DNA of 64,000 nucleotides from Nitrosospira sp. NpAV (GCF_000832065.1 NZ_JXQM01000019.1:186001-250000); one strand, 5' to 3'. Positions 26,599 through 36,444 are shown, counted from the first letter of the stretch. Notes: generated from the letters alone by a model not told the origin. Translations and numbers: made by a program.

Positions 26599-28536
26599 TT
26601 AGGAGCCGACCTTCCGCCGCTGGCAGATTTCCCCATTTCGCCGGCCGACAAATTCTATGATTCTTGCGTGGGGCCGTGGCAATTCCCATGTTCCATCGCC
26701 TACTTTACGCACCGCCTCGAACGGCCGCCCATCCGCATACGTTTCCAGTTCGTCCAGGCCGCTTGTAGTCACGGCCACGGTATCGCCATTGACTTCCACT
26801 TTCAGTACCGTGCGCGGGATACCCGCAAGAAATCCAGCGCAAAACGCAATCAATCCACGGTTCTCGTGGAGCAGATCGTCGAGGGTCATCTCATAGGGAA
26901 TCCCCGGAACACCCAGATCCTCTATCGGCATCCCATCGGCGGCACCGCTGCGAAGCGCGCGGCGAATGGCTACCGTGTAGCCCACATCGGCGGGCAGCCC
27001 CTCCAGCTCAAAAGGTGTGCCTACCAAGGCTTCGCGAAGATCATAGTGTGTCCAGACGTTGGCCCCGCCCGCGCCGCTACCCTCCCCCACGCATATCAAG
27101 GGGCCAATTTCATTGTCGACAAAACCCGCGGCGAACAAATCACCCGCTGAATAGGTATTGGGGTCCACCACGCAGGCGACCGGGCCGCTGTAGCGCTGGC
27201 CAACATCATTGCACCAGGCGGGGTCGGTCAACGGCAGGGGTTGCGAATAAGCCTCTCCCGTGGCGATCGCCGCCTCGAGAGACGGCAGCCAGGCCTCGAA
27301 CTCCATCCGGTTGAAAGGACTGCGCGCCAGGGCCCGCATCAACGGAGTCGCCAGCACGCTGAAGCGTGCGGGCGTAACGGTATTTGGCGTGAACAGTTGC
27401 AGCAGCCGCTCGGCCGCCCAGATCAGTCCCCCGGGATTGCCGCGCAGATCGACGATCAGGCCGGTTTCCGGCAAAAGGTCCAGCAGCCTTATCACCTCGG
27501 CGATGAAGGCATCGTCGTCATCGACATCGAAGCTCCAAATACGTAAATAACCCAGCTCACCCTGCGTTTTATCCTTGATGACACGTGCCGCGAGCGCGTC
27601 CTGAAACCAGGTCTTGATCCATCCCTTGTCGCGTGCAACGGCGACGCCGCTGCGCTCGGCCTGCCACACGCTTCCCGAAAACATCATTTTCTTCGCGCGC
27701 CGCACGACTTCCGCTGCCTGATCCGCGGCAATATAACGGGATGCGCGCGAACCCGGCCGTTGGCTGGTATCCGCGCGGGCGGGATGAACAACACGCCAGG
27801 GAATTCGTACCTCCCGGCGCGTCTCGGCAGGCAAAATCCGGTAGCCGATATCCACCAGCATCTCGTCCGGTGGCGGCCCGCCTTCAAGCGCCCTGAAGGT
27901 AAGGGATTCCAGCGCCCTGGCACGGCGGGCATCCGGACGTCCGCCGGTTTCCCGGTCCGAATACAAATCAACCGCCCTGGCAAACGGAATGCTATTCCAG
28001 CTTTCCAGTACTACACCCGCTGTAAATTTGGGATCGCGTATCAACTGGGGCGCCGCCACTTTTGAAACCACGAAAACCGGATCGTCGTGCGACCCATACT
28101 GTTCAACGAGAAACGGGAGCGTCGCCACCGCCCCTTGGCCGGCCCGGGGTCCGCTATAACGGGTATGTGCATCGCGCAAACCCAGAACAATCGAGGTCAG
28201 TGCCAGATGGAATTCCCCCTCCGACAACTCGGCGACGCGGCTTCGCAGCAGGTGCAACGCCTGCACCGGATCGAGCGCGTAGGCGGCCCGCTTTTGGGGA
28301 AGGTGACAATAGGCGCCACTGATCACGGTGACCAGCGCATCGATAATGCGCAGCCGTTCTCCCCCGTCAAGCACGTAGGCGAGCTCTATCCGGGCACCCG
28401 CCTCCCCACCTGTCTCCCCCCGCCTGGCACGTGCCGCCGGGGGAGCGGTGCCAAAGAGAAATTCACTGAGAAGTTGCCCGGTCTGCGCTCTCAAGAGGGT
28501 GGCGTCGGCACCCCTCCCACGAATCAGATTGATCAT
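26599..28536 (-). CDS. S41 family peptidase
   Basis: A 645-aa protein of the tail-specific protease (S41) class. The core has TGLIVDLRGNPGG at about 358-370 and the nucleophile region VVDPNTYSAGDLFAAGF with probable catalytic Ser463. No signal peptide is seen, so it probably acts in the cytoplasm, which is unusual for CtpA-type enzymes. The long N-terminal region (1-320) carries no PDZ domain that I can recognise. It is the last gene of a leftward operon: 14 nt after the amidohydrolase gene, which itself follows a uracil-DNA-glycosylase-like gene by 18 nt. The biological link between the three is unclear. Confidence 0.85.
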   Translation of the reverse strand: MINLIRGRGADATLLRAQTGQLLSEFLFGTAPPAARARRGETGGEAGARIELAYVLDGGERLRIIDALVTVISGAYCHLPQKRAAYALDPVQALHLLRSRVAELSEGEFHLALTSIVLGLRDAHTRYSGPRAGQGAVATLPFLVEQYGSHDDPVFVVSKVAAPQLIRDPKFTAGVVLESWNSIPFARAVDLYSDRETGGRPDARRARALESLTFRALEGGPPPDEMLVDIGYRILPAETRREVRIPWRVVHPARADTSQRPGSRASRYIAADQAAEVVRRAKKMMFSGSVWQAERSGVAVARDKGWIKTWFQDALAARVIKDKTQGELGYLRIWSFDVDDDDAFIAEVIRLLDLLPETGLIVDLRGNPGGLIWAAERLLQLFTPNTVTPARFSVLATPLMRALARSPFNRMEFEAWLPSLEAAIATGEAYSQPLPLTDPAWCNDVGQRYSGPVACVVDPNTYSAGDLFAAGFVDNEIGPLICVGEGSGAGGANVWTHYDLREALVGTPFELEGLPADVGYTVAIRRALRSGAADGMPIEDLGVPGIPYEMTLDDLLHENRGLIAFCAGFLAGIPRTVLKVEVNGDTVAVTTSGLDELETYADGRPFEAVRKVGDGTWELPRPHARIIEFVGRRNGEICQRRKVGS

Positions 28537-28550
28537 GTCAGTGGAGTTTT

Positions 28551-30107
28551 CTACGAATAAAAATCGGCCAATCCGTCAAGCAGTCCGCCATGGAAGCCGC
28601 GGCTGGAAATCGAAGCAAAAAATTCACTGTCGTGTGCAAGGGGCTGGATAGGCGGAACGATGATCTTCGTCAGATTCTTTGGCAACCCCCCCACCGGCAC
28701 CTTCCCAGTGGGCATATCCAGCGCCAGGCGCAGGCGTGGCGCGCCCCCCGACCGGATAGACGCAAACGCAAGCCGACGCGCACGCTCGATCGCGACCTTG
28801 GGATCGGCCCGGACCTCTTCCAACCGCTTGAGCACTTCTCCAAAAGACCAGGGTTGAGCATCCGCGTCAAACCGGGTGAGGGCAAGACGGCGCGACTGCC
28901 CGCTGAGCTGTCCATTGAGGTTGATCTCGCTGGTTTGCCTGGCACCCGCCTGCTTCATGAGTGTTTCGGTACCGTACAAAGGCCTGCCATTCACCACTAC
29001 CATCCGTACGTCAGCTTCGGTGGCGCGAAGGATCGTCTTGAAGGGATCGGCCTTGGGCTTGGCCGCGATCACAGCCACATCGCCCAGCGCACCAGGTTGC
29101 AGGCGGCCCGCCTGCCGCTGCCACGCCTGGGCCAGTACATCGCCCGGATTGGCGGTAATCATTTTGACAAGGTCAAAGTCGGTCAGCCCCCATCCATTGG
29201 CTTCGCTCACGAGCGAAGCCACCTTTAACTCCCCGAGCACGTTTCGCGTGCCGGACGGACCCCAATCCGAGCCCACGCAGAGATTGATTCCGCGTGTCAC
29301 CGCCGCCGGGACATCGGTGGTCGTACCATACAACCACAAGTTTGAAAACGGTGACCAGACAATCGCACCCGGCTCGTGCCATGTTTTGTAGGCTTCCGGG
29401 TCGACCGAATTGGTATGGATGGCAACAAGGTGGCGCTGCAAACAGCCTGCGGTGCGCGTGGCCAGATACTCCCGCTGAACGATCGATCCCGGACGCCCCT
29501 CGGCGCAATGGTAAATAAACGTGGCGCCCTGACGCATGCGGGTAGCCCGCTCGCCGAGCTGTTCAGATTTGAGCGTGAGCGTTGACGCTAGCACCTGATG
29601 GCGGCCAACCTCGCCATCCAGCGTCTCATCCTCGATATTGCGCACCAGCCATCCATCCAGCGGACGATTGCTGGGCGGCGAACCCTGGATGCTGGTCGTG
29701 CCGCCAATCAGTGCGCGTATTTCGGCATAGGCAAGCAGTTCTACAGGCGTGGCCTCGATAAACGCATAGGCAGGCCAAGTCACGCTCTCGGCATAGGTTG
29801 GCCGCGTGGGCCATATATCATGATGGGGAAAGGGTTCCGTACGGCCGGGCTCGACCCAGAGAGGAAGCGTCGCGTATGCAAGATGACTGTGCAGGTCGAT
29901 AAAACCCGGAATGACAAGATCGTTATCGACATCCGCCACGGGCGCGGCTTCGAACCCCGCCGGACCCTGGGCGGAACCTTTGGTAACCGCGGCGATGCGC
30001 CCATCATCCCCGATCCATACCTTGCCCTGAAAGGTCGCGGTCTCGCTCGGCGCCACCTTCAAGGCACGGCTAAGCGGGACAATGCGGCCGGCGACAACGA
30101 GGCTCAT
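28551..30107 (-). CDS. Amidohydrolase superfamily protein
   Basis: A 518-aa metal-dependent hydrolase. The beta-barrel metal site begins with FIDLHSHL (His73, His75), continues with a His in HCAEG and IHTN segments, and the usual late aspartate is in GSDWGPSGTRN. The last 100 residues are an additional domain without known motifs. Substrates of this superfamily range from imidazolones to chlorotriazines, so none can be assigned. It is the middle gene of the three-gene leftward operon with the uracil-DNA-glycosylase-like and S41 genes. Confidence 0.88.
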   Translation of the reverse strand: MSLVVAGRIVPLSRALKVAPSETATFQGKVWIGDDGRIAAVTKGSAQGPAGFEAAPVADVDNDLVIPGFIDLHSHLAYATLPLWVEPGRTEPFPHHDIWPTRPTYAESVTWPAYAFIEATPVELLAYAEIRALIGGTTSIQGSPPSNRPLDGWLVRNIEDETLDGEVGRHQVLASTLTLKSEQLGERATRMRQGATFIYHCAEGRPGSIVQREYLATRTAGCLQRHLVAIHTNSVDPEAYKTWHEPGAIVWSPFSNLWLYGTTTDVPAAVTRGINLCVGSDWGPSGTRNVLGELKVASLVSEANGWGLTDFDLVKMITANPGDVLAQAWQRQAGRLQPGALGDVAVIAAKPKADPFKTILRATEADVRMVVVNGRPLYGTETLMKQAGARQTSEINLNGQLSGQSRRLALTRFDADAQPWSFGEVLKRLEEVRADPKVAIERARRLAFASIRSGGAPRLRLALDMPTGKVPVGGLPKNLTKIIVPPIQPLAHDSEFFASISSRGFHGGLLDGLADFYS

Positions 30108-30125
30108 GGGTGCAGGGACGCAACC

Positions 30126-30947
30126 CTAAGCGGGCAGCACATCCTTGGGTACGCGCACGACGATGGTTCTGCGCTTCTCCAGCGGAGTCTCGCCCTTCCG
30201 GTCCGCCCAGCCTTCCTCGGTGCGCATCCACGCCGGAGTGCCGGGCGGCAGATCATCCGCCAGGATATCCGGCAGATCGCCGGGGACAAAAGTGGTTCCG
30301 TACAAGGCAAGCGGTTCCGCTACATCGAAGTGTTGAATGGCCGGCCTAAGCGCCGCCAGCCCATCGTTCCAGTTCTGGAGCATTTTCGTCACCGCCACTT
30401 GCCGTTCCGCATTCGTGCTGGCTGAACTTTCGGGCCAGGTGGGATGCGTCAGATGCCGGAATGGCAACGGAGAACGTCCGGCCGCATCGGGAGAAGCAAG
30501 CCAGCTCTGCCATGCCGTATTGGCAAGTCCGCCCAGGGCCACAACCGCTTCAATGGTACTGCGATCGAGAATAGCCTTGATCCAGCGGTTGCGATAGGCG
30601 GTAATCGCGGGGTCGCCGATATGGCGGGTCCCACCGCCCTGACCGTAAACACTGTAGAGAAAAGTATTGATAAAAACGTAGCTGCGGGTAATGCCGAGAC
30701 GCTGGAGGAAGCCTTGCGCGCGCTTGCCCGCCGTGCCGACGAGAATACGCCGCGCGACCACTTCGTGCTGCGCGGGGTCCTGGCCGATGATGAGCACATG
30801 AGCGCTTCCATCCAGCCGGCCCCGATGGAAAACAGGTCCCCACTCTACCCGGAAATCAGCTGGGGGATAAACGTCTTCCGCGGGATATTCCGATACAAGC
30901 TTTACGAAGGGTTGCTTGTAATAGCCACGATCAAACGGAATAGCCAT
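30126..30947 (-). CDS. Uracil-DNA glycosylase superfamily protein
   Basis: A 273-aa protein with the two signatures of the UDG fold: LIIGQDPAQHEVVARRIL (motif 1, GQDPAQHE at 55-62) and HLTHPTWP (motif 2, HPTWP at 168-172). Between them lie INTFLYSVYGQ and a VVALGGLANTAW strand-helix, as in family 4/5-like enzymes. The iron-sulfur cysteines of family 4 are absent and motif 1 has Gln-Asp in place of the usual catalytic Gly-Glu/Asp pattern, so its activity is uncertain. It is longer than typical, with an Arg-rich C-terminal tail. First gene of a leftward operon with amidohydrolase and S41 peptidase genes. Confidence 0.8.
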   Translation of the reverse strand: MAIPFDRGYYKQPFVKLVSEYPAEDVYPPADFRVEWGPVFHRGRLDGSAHVLIIGQDPAQHEVVARRILVGTAGKRAQGFLQRLGITRSYVFINTFLYSVYGQGGGTRHIGDPAITAYRNRWIKAILDRSTIEAVVALGGLANTAWQSWLASPDAAGRSPLPFRHLTHPTWPESSASTNAERQVAVTKMLQNWNDGLAALRPAIQHFDVAEPLALYGTTFVPGDLPDILADDLPPGTPAWMRTEEGWADRKGETPLEKRRTIVVRVPKDVLPA

Positions 30948-31271
30948 GGATTTGCCCCCGAAGTTGTCTTCCGGCGCAGACCTTTCATGGCTCGCCGGGT
31001 TATGCTGCCGGTACCGTTACCCCGGCTGGTTTTTCGAAACCGAATATTGTGGCGCAACGGCAAAATATCGCACTGCGGTTATCGATTACCCCGGCGTTTT
31101 CGGAATTCCGGACGCGCTCAGGCACATTCACATGCGGTTTTCTTGAGGAACAGAAATTGCAACCTCCCCCTTGCAACTTCTGTCCGGTTGAAAATTTACG
31201 CTCAACATACTGTTGTGTCAACGACACCGCTCAGCCACCGCGCCTCTCCCTCTCCCCACAACAGGTTCTGA
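30948..31271. other. Intergenic region, nothing firm
   Basis: These 324 nt must hold the promoter of the leftward UDG/amidohydrolase/peptidase operon. A 66-codon rightward open stretch overlaps the UDG start but has no ribosome site and no recognisable motif. No convincing terminator for the convergent side was found. Confidence 0.45.
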
Positions 31272-31742
31272 TTATTTGGTGAGCTCCATCAGTTGATCGA
31301 GCAACACCTTTTTCTGCTCGCCCAATTCGGCATAACGCGAATACAAGCGGTTAAGATCGCGGGCATATTGCTCGATACGTTCCTGGCGCTCCCGCTGCAT
31401 CCGCACGTTGTCGTCATAGCTTTGAGGAGGATTGTCCTTGAGTCCGCCCATGGCGTAAGGTGCCTGCATCATCGAATTGGGCGTCTGTATCGCCTGGGGG
31501 TAGTTCTCCTGTATCTCATTGCGGCGCAACTCCTGCGTCATCTGAAATTGCTGGTACACGGCCTGCTGCTCCTGTTGCACCTGATTCAATGCCAGCTCCA
31601 GCTCGGCAACGCGCGGGTTGGTTGTCGGCGGAATGGTTACCGGAGGAGTGGTTTTTGGATAGGGGTTCGAAGCGGTTTGCGCCAGCACGGGGCCGGCCAG
31701 ACTTGAACCGAGTAAAAACAGGACAAGAATGATCGGCTTCAT
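31272..31742 (-). CDS. Secreted coiled-coil protein, unknown function
   Basis: A 156-aa protein with signal peptide MKPIILVLFLLGSSLAGPVLA. A Pro/Thr-rich linker follows (SNPYPKTTPPVTIPPTTNP) and then two helical, Gln/Glu/Arg-rich stretches likely to form coiled coils (VAELELALNQVQQEQQAVYQ and NVRMQRERQERIEQYARDLN). The start is chosen at 31742 because AGGAGG lies 5 nt before this ATG; a longer frame upstream has no site. It probably sits in the periplasm. No family recognised. Confidence 0.75.
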   Translation of the reverse strand: MKPIILVLFLLGSSLAGPVLAQTASNPYPKTTPPVTIPPTTNPRVAELELALNQVQQEQQAVYQQFQMTQELRRNEIQENYPQAIQTPNSMMQAPYAMGGLKDNPPQSYDDNVRMQRERQERIEQYARDLNRLYSRYAELGEQKKVLLDQLMELTK

Positions 31743-31862
31743 GACTCCTCCTGGAAATAGGCAGGGGATTCCGTTACGATAGCTGCGGCGATGACCTCTG
31801 CCTGGCAATACCTGCTTGCATGTTGTTTATCTACACAATGACGCAGTATATCCGAGACCATC

Positions 31863-33038
31863 ATGTCTGGCGATGATCCCTATGCAGACGCGGCACCACC
31901 CTGGGTACAGCCACCGCTTGAAGCACGGAAGGGGCGGGGCGCGGTGTCGAATCTGCAAGGCCGCTATGAAGTGCTGGCACGGGAAGCTGTCGATGATGGC
32001 TGGTCGCATGACAATCCCGGAACAGGTACCGAACATGATAGCGGCGACGGTAACCCGCCAATCCTGAAGACGCAGGTCATCGAAGAGCATGCCAAATCCA
32101 TCTTGAGCCGCAATCAGTCTCCCGATGTGCCGTTCAGCGTGTCGCTGAATCCGTATCGCGGCTGCGAGCATGGTTGCATCTATTGCTTCGCGCGGCCGAC
32201 GCACAGCTATCTCGGCTTGTCGCCGGGGCTGGATTTCGAGAGCAAAATCTTTGCCAAGGTCAATGCACCCGAGCTGTTGCGGCGCGAGCTGGCAAAACTC
32301 TCCTACATGCCGGAACCGATAGCGCTTGGCGTCAACACCGATGCCTATCAGCCCTGTGAAAGGAAGCTGCAGCTGACGCGCCGCGTGCTGGAAGTATTGC
32401 ACGACTGCGAGCACCCGGTGGCGCTGATTACCAAGTCTTCGCTGATCGAACGCGATATCGACCTGCTGGCGGAGATGGCAGCGAAACGGCAAGCCGCCGT
32501 GGCAGTGACGCTCACCACGCTCGACCATGCCGTGGCGCGCACCCTGGAACCGCGCGCGGCAGCCCCGATGCGGCGCCTGCGCACCATCCGCACTCTGACC
32601 GAAGCGGGAATTCCGGTCGGGGTCAGCATCGCGCCGGTGATTCCTTTTGTCACGGAGCCCGATCTGGAACGGGTAATGGCGTCGGCAGCGGAAGCCGGCG
32701 CCATCAATGCCAGCTATGTCGTGCTGCGCCTGCCGTGGGAGGTAAGCCCGCTATTCCGGCAATGGCTGCAAGCGCATTTTCCCGACCGGGCGCAACGCGT
32801 CATGAACCGTGTACGGGATATGCGCGGTGGCAAGGATTATGACGCCACCTTCGGCAAGCGCATGCACGGCGAGGGCATATGGGCAGACATGATCCGTCAG
32901 CGCTTCGAAAAAACAGTCGAGCGCCTCGGCATGGGCGTACGCTCGGGCCGCTTCAAGACGTTGGATACTTCGCGTTTCCGTCCACCTTCGGCGACTACAA
33001 TGGCGGCGCCAGGGGGCAGGCAGTTCGAGCTGTTTTAA
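31863..33038 (+). CDS. PA0069 family radical SAM protein
   Basis: A 391-aa protein with the radical SAM cluster motif CxxxCxxC in RGCEHGCIYCFARPTHSYLG (Cys101, Cys105, Cys108). SLNPYRGCEHGC and the GVNTDAYQPCERK segment match the PA0069/SplB-like family. The substrate is unknown; relatives are often called spore photoproduct lyase-like, but this gene is in a non-sporulating type of organism. The N-terminus has the family's KGRGAVSNLQGRYE segment. It stands alone, between the coiled-coil secreted protein and dnaQ. Confidence 0.92.
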   Translation: MSGDDPYADAAPPWVQPPLEARKGRGAVSNLQGRYEVLAREAVDDGWSHDNPGTGTEHDSGDGNPPILKTQVIEEHAKSILSRNQSPDVPFSVSLNPYRGCEHGCIYCFARPTHSYLGLSPGLDFESKIFAKVNAPELLRRELAKLSYMPEPIALGVNTDAYQPCERKLQLTRRVLEVLHDCEHPVALITKSSLIERDIDLLAEMAAKRQAAVAVTLTTLDHAVARTLEPRAAAPMRRLRTIRTLTEAGIPVGVSIAPVIPFVTEPDLERVMASAAEAGAINASYVVLRLPWEVSPLFRQWLQAHFPDRAQRVMNRVRDMRGGKDYDATFGKRMHGEGIWADMIRQRFEKTVERLGMGVRSGRFKTLDTSRFRPPSATTMAAPGGRQFELF

Positions 33039-33309
33039 CGACTCTGCCATATCCAATCTTATCCAACGCATTGCAACCACTTGGGCGTCGTAAGCCAAAA
33101 CGCCAAGCTGAATGCTGTCAAAACACTTAGGATGGTAATGCGGAATGTTCGGATGCCTTTGTGACCGTGGATGGGACAAAAAGCGGCGGAACGGTTGGAT
33201 GGATAACCCACATTATTCTAACCGAAAAATGCAAGGTTAATTGACCAAGGTTCCAGTCCAGCTATTTACCGGAGCAACCTCAAGTCTGCTTACCACCACC
33301 GGAAGCGGT

Positions 33310-34011
33310 TCATGATGTGATCTCCAACTGCTTCCACATACACTTGCCCTTGCTCTCGCGTTCTATCATTTCCAGTTGCTGCGCGTGGGCTTCCAATTCC
33401 TCCGCGCTGGCAGGCAGTACTGTCAGTTGCAAGTCCCGCAGATTGGCGGCGATCTCGAGCGCGGAGGGAGCCTCCAGTTCCATGAGCAGGCTATCCTGCC
33501 CGCGCGTCATGGCAAGATAGACTTCCGCCAGCAATTCCGCGTCCAGCAGCGCCCCGTGCAGCGTGCGCCGGGAATTATCGACCTCGTAGCGTTCGCATAA
33601 CACATCCAGGTTGTTTCGCTTTCCCGGATGCAGCTCTTTTGCCATTTTCAAGGTATCGGTCACCGAATGGCAATATTCTTTCAGGGGCTGCAACTCGGCC
33701 AATCCAAACTCATGATCGAGAAACGCGACGTCAAAGGCGGCGTTGTGCATGATGAGTTCCGCCCCCTCCAGAAACTCCAGCAGCTCATGCACGATGTCCC
33801 GGAATTTTGGCTTATCCTGCAGAAATTCCGTGGTCAATCCATGAACCTGCAATGCACCCTCCTCGCTTTCCCGTTCCGGATTCAGATAACGGTGAAAGCG
33901 GCGGCCCGTAAATCGGCGACTCAGCATTTCCACTGCGGCGATTTCGATCACCCGATGGCCAAGCTTGGGTTCCAGGCCTGTTGTTTCAGTATCGATAAAA
34001 ATCTGGCGCAC
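33310..34011 (-). CDS. dnaQ: DNA polymerase III epsilon subunit (3'-5' exonuclease)
   Basis: A 233-aa proofreading subunit. The DEDDh exonuclease motifs are all present: FIDTETTGLEP (Exo I, residues 5-15), LIMHNAAFDVAFLDHE (Exo II), and LHGALLDAELLAEVYLAM (Exo III with His and Asp). The C-terminal tail that contacts the alpha subunit follows. The gene lies downstream of rnhA on the same strand. It is the last gene of a leftward set methyltransferase-rnhA-dnaQ. Confidence 0.96.
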   Translation of the reverse strand: MRQIFIDTETTGLEPKLGHRVIEIAAVEMLSRRFTGRRFHRYLNPERESEEGALQVHGLTTEFLQDKPKFRDIVHELLEFLEGAELIMHNAAFDVAFLDHEFGLAELQPLKEYCHSVTDTLKMAKELHPGKRNNLDVLCERYEVDNSRRTLHGALLDAELLAEVYLAMTRGQDSLLMELEAPSALEIAANLRDLQLTVLPASAEELEAHAQQLEMIERESKGKCMWKQLEITS

Positions 34012-34109
34012 CGGTTTATATTCCTATTCGAAAACCCATATCACGGGGACTTTTGTAGTTAAAATCCCTTAACCTCTCTTATATTCCTATAACATCTGTC
34101 AATATTCGT

Positions 34110-34592
34110 CTATTTCGCTTGTTCATTCTCCATTACTGGCCTTTCCAGTACCGATAGCACCCCGCGATTGGCAAGCTTGTCCGCTTGTTCGTTGCCTTCA
34201 TGACCGGAATGGCCGCGCACCCATAGCCACTTGATTTGATGGCGCTGCGACAGTTCATCGAGCTCTTTCCATAAATCATCATTCCTTACCGGTTTTTTGT
34301 CGGCGGTGCGCCAGCCGCGTTTTTTCCAGGAATGGATCCATTCGCTGATGCCTTTTTGCACGTATTGCGAATCGGTGTGCAGCTGCACCTCGCATGGCTG
34401 CGTCAAGGCTTCCAGCGCGCGGATGACCGCAAGCAGTTCCATGCGGTTATTGGTCGTCAACTTTTCGCCGCCGTACAGCTCCCGCTGGTGCCCGTTGTAT
34501 CGCAGCAGCGCGCCCCACCCGCCAACGCCGGGATTGCCTTTGCAGGCGCCGTCGGTGAATATTTCCACCATGCCCCCCCGCTTCGCTTTCAC
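34110..34592 (-). CDS. rnhA: Ribonuclease HI
   Basis: A 160-aa enzyme that cuts RNA in RNA-DNA hybrids. Catalytic residues are visible in [14 protein letters not shown] (first Asp), [10 protein letters not shown] (Glu), [11 protein letters not shown] (second Asp) and a His/Asp in [20 protein letters not shown]. The longest frame starts with GTG at 34592, overlapping the upstream methyltransferase stop codon by 4 nt. An ATG at 34571, just before VEIFTDG, is a good alternative. Confidence 0.95.
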   Translation of the reverse strand: MKAKRGGMVEIFTDGACKGNPGVGGWGALLRYNGHQRELYGGEKLTTNNRMELLAVIRALEALTQPCEVQLHTDSQYVQKGISEWIHSWKKRGWRTADKKPVRNDDLWKELDELSQRHQIKWLWVRGHSGHEGNEQADKLANRGVLSVLERPVMENEQAK

Positions 34593-35437
34593 TCCCTGCC
34601 TTGCTTAGGCGCCTTCACTAGGGTGCCGTTGCGCGCCGCCAGGCGTGGCTCCTGTCCGGACGCATTGCCGCCGAGTTTCTGTGCGATCGGCGCCATGCCT
34701 CGCCTGGCGGCGCGCACCTCTTTCCACTCGGGCTTGATCACGCGCATGCCATGCACGCGCTTGACCGCCGTCAGAAAGTAAATGCCCCCCGAAAACGGCC
34801 ACCAGCGATCGCCCGCGGTCTCCATGAAATTGAATCGCTTCAGCCATTTTTCCTGACTGAACGGGGGAGCATAGCAACATAAGCGGTCTTTGGTGATTTC
34901 GAAATCGAGCAATGTCAACCAGTCCTTGAGTCTTGGCAGTGCGATGAACTTGCCGTGCCAGGGAAAATGCTTCTCAACCGGTGGGCCTTTGAGCTTCGGC
35001 ATCAAGTTGCCGCGCCAGGGAAAATGCTCCTCCACCGATCCAAGAAACCCACGCATACCCCAAAGGCTGCGCGGGTTGAAGCCACAGACGATTACATGGC
35101 CCTCGGGCATGAGCACCCGTTGCACCTCGCGTAAAATCTGATGAGGATTGGCACTGAATTCAAGCACATGAGGCAGGAGCACCAGATCTATGCTGTTCGT
35201 TTCAATCGGCAGAAACTCAGGGGCTGCCCGCAGCGCAGCGCCTTCCTCGATGACCGCCGCGCAGAACCGCAGTGGCATGCGGTTGGCACGCAGAAAATCA
35301 TATTGCGGAAATCCTATCTGCATGGCGTTGTAGCCAAATACATCCACCACGGCCTGGTCGAAATGGTTCTGCTCCCGCTCCAGCAGATATTGACCCAGAC
35401 AGGTGTCAAACCATTCCAGCCTATTTTTTATCGGCAT
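34589..35437 (-). CDS. Class I SAM-dependent methyltransferase (YafS-like)
   Basis: A 282-aa protein with a Rossmann-type methyltransferase core: [20 protein letters not shown], then [20 protein letters not shown], as in Methyltransf_11 proteins. Its place between gloB and rnhA-dnaQ is the same as that of yafS in E. coli, so it is the YafS-type protein. Substrate unknown. It contains an in-frame duplicated segment at about residues 135-165 (HFPWRGN... and HFPWHGK...), described separately. Its stop codon overlaps the rnhA start. Confidence 0.85.
   Translation of the reverse strand: MPIKNRLEWFDTCLGQYLLEREQNHFDQAVVDVFGYNAMQIGFPQYDFLRANRMPLRFCAAVIEEGAALRAAPEFLPIETNSIDLVLLPHVLEFSANPHQILREVQRVLMPEGHVIVCGFNPRSLWGMRGFLGSVEEHFPWRGNLMPKLKGPPVEKHFPWHGKFIALPRLKDWLTLLDFEITKDRLCCYAPPFSQEKWLKRFNFMETAGDRWWPFSGGIYFLTAVKRVHGMRVIKPEWKEVRAARRGMAPIAQKLGGNASGQEPRLAARNGTLVKAPKQGRE
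34945..35038 (-). repeat. In-frame internal duplication in the methyltransferase gene
   Basis: Two 35-nt copies at about 34946-34980 and 35004-35038 differ at a few bases and lie 57-60 nt apart. They encode [10 protein letters not shown] and [10 protein letters not shown]. Both are in the reading frame, so the duplication extended the protein and did not break it. Confidence 0.7.
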
Positions 35438-35572
35438 ATATATTAAGAACGGCAGAAGGGAATTCGATTATGGACTAATATGAATATCTATTGCTCTGTT
35501 AAGTTCAATTCATCGACGCGACATCGCCATTTATCCGATTGAACACAAATTCAAATTGAAACGCCAGCCGCC

Positions 35573-36364
35573 ATGACCATGCCGTACATCGTTGCGATTC
35601 ACGCATTCATCGATAATTATATCTGGGTTATCCGCGACCACTGCCACGCCGCCGTGGTCGATCCGGGCGACGCCTCCCCTGTTCTGGACTATCTTGAACA
35701 AGAAAAGCTGAAACTCATCGCCATTCTCAACACCCACCACCACAACGACCATGTGGGGGGCAACGCCGCGCTGTTGCGGGAATTCACGGTACCGGTATAT
35801 GGCCCCGCGAACGAATCGATTCCCACCGTCACGCACCCCCTCAAGGAGTGCAACGATAAAGAAAGCGCAGAAGGCAACGCCTATATTCCGGAATTCTCGC
35901 TCAGCCTCAGGGTGCTGGATATCCCCGGCCATACCGCCGGACATATTGCGTATTATGGCGCAAACCTGTTGTTTTGTGGGGATACTCTGTTTGCCTGCGG
36001 CTGCGGGCGATTATTCGAGGGGACCGCGCCACAAATGGTGAATTCACTGCAAAAACTGACTGATTTGCCCAAAGAAACCGGGGTCTATTGCGGCCATGAA
36101 TACACTCTCAACAATATTCGTTTTGCCAGGACGGTCGAGCCAGGCAACCAGGCGTTGATTGAAAGGGAAGCAAAGGTCGAAGCATTGCGCAAGCAGAATA
36201 TTCCGACATTGCCCTCCGACATCGCGATAGAAAGAGCCACCAATCCATTCCTGCGTTGCGATCAGCCGGAAATCATCCGCAATGCCAGTGTCTATGCGGG
36301 CAAGCCGTTATCCGATCCCGTAAGTGTATTTGCCACATTGCGCGACTGGAAGAATCATTTTTAA
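35573..36364 (+). CDS. gloB: Hydroxyacylglutathione hydrolase (glyoxalase II)
   Basis: A 263-aa metallo-beta-lactamase-fold enzyme that hydrolyses S-lactoylglutathione in the methylglyoxal detoxification pathway. The binuclear metal motif is THHHNDH at 54-60, followed by DIPGHTAGHIAYYG, CGDTLFACGCGRLFEG and the VYCGHEYTLNN substrate region. The C-terminal glutathione-binding domain ends with FATLRDWKNHF. It is divergent from the methyltransferase-rnhA-dnaQ set, the usual arrangement in this group. No gloA is visible in the window. Confidence 0.96.
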   Translation: MTMPYIVAIHAFIDNYIWVIRDHCHAAVVDPGDASPVLDYLEQEKLKLIAILNTHHHNDHVGGNAALLREFTVPVYGPANESIPTVTHPLKECNDKESAEGNAYIPEFSLSLRVLDIPGHTAGHIAYYGANLLFCGDTLFACGCGRLFEGTAPQMVNSLQKLTDLPKETGVYCGHEYTLNNIRFARTVEPGNQALIEREAKVEALRKQNIPTLPSDIAIERATNPFLRCDQPEIIRNASVYAGKPLSDPVSVFATLRDWKNHF

Positions 36365-36426
36365 CCCAAATATTCCATTGGAACGCGAGGTGACATGAAT
36401 GATCAGACACTTTCGTTGTCGTACCC

Positions 36427-36444
36427 TATGCCCGCATGGGCATA
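36427..36444. other. Strong small hairpin after gloB
   Basis: TATGCCC (36427-36433) pairs perfectly with GGGCATA (36438-36444) around GCAT. It lies 62 nt after the gloB stop and 137 nt before the transaldolase. There is no T-tract after it, so it could be an RNA-stabilising hairpin, not a classic terminator. Confidence 0.4.

Noticed and set aside
30946-31146. 66-codon rightward frame starting at the UDG start codon
   Set aside because: No ribosome site, no motif and it overlaps the likely promoter.
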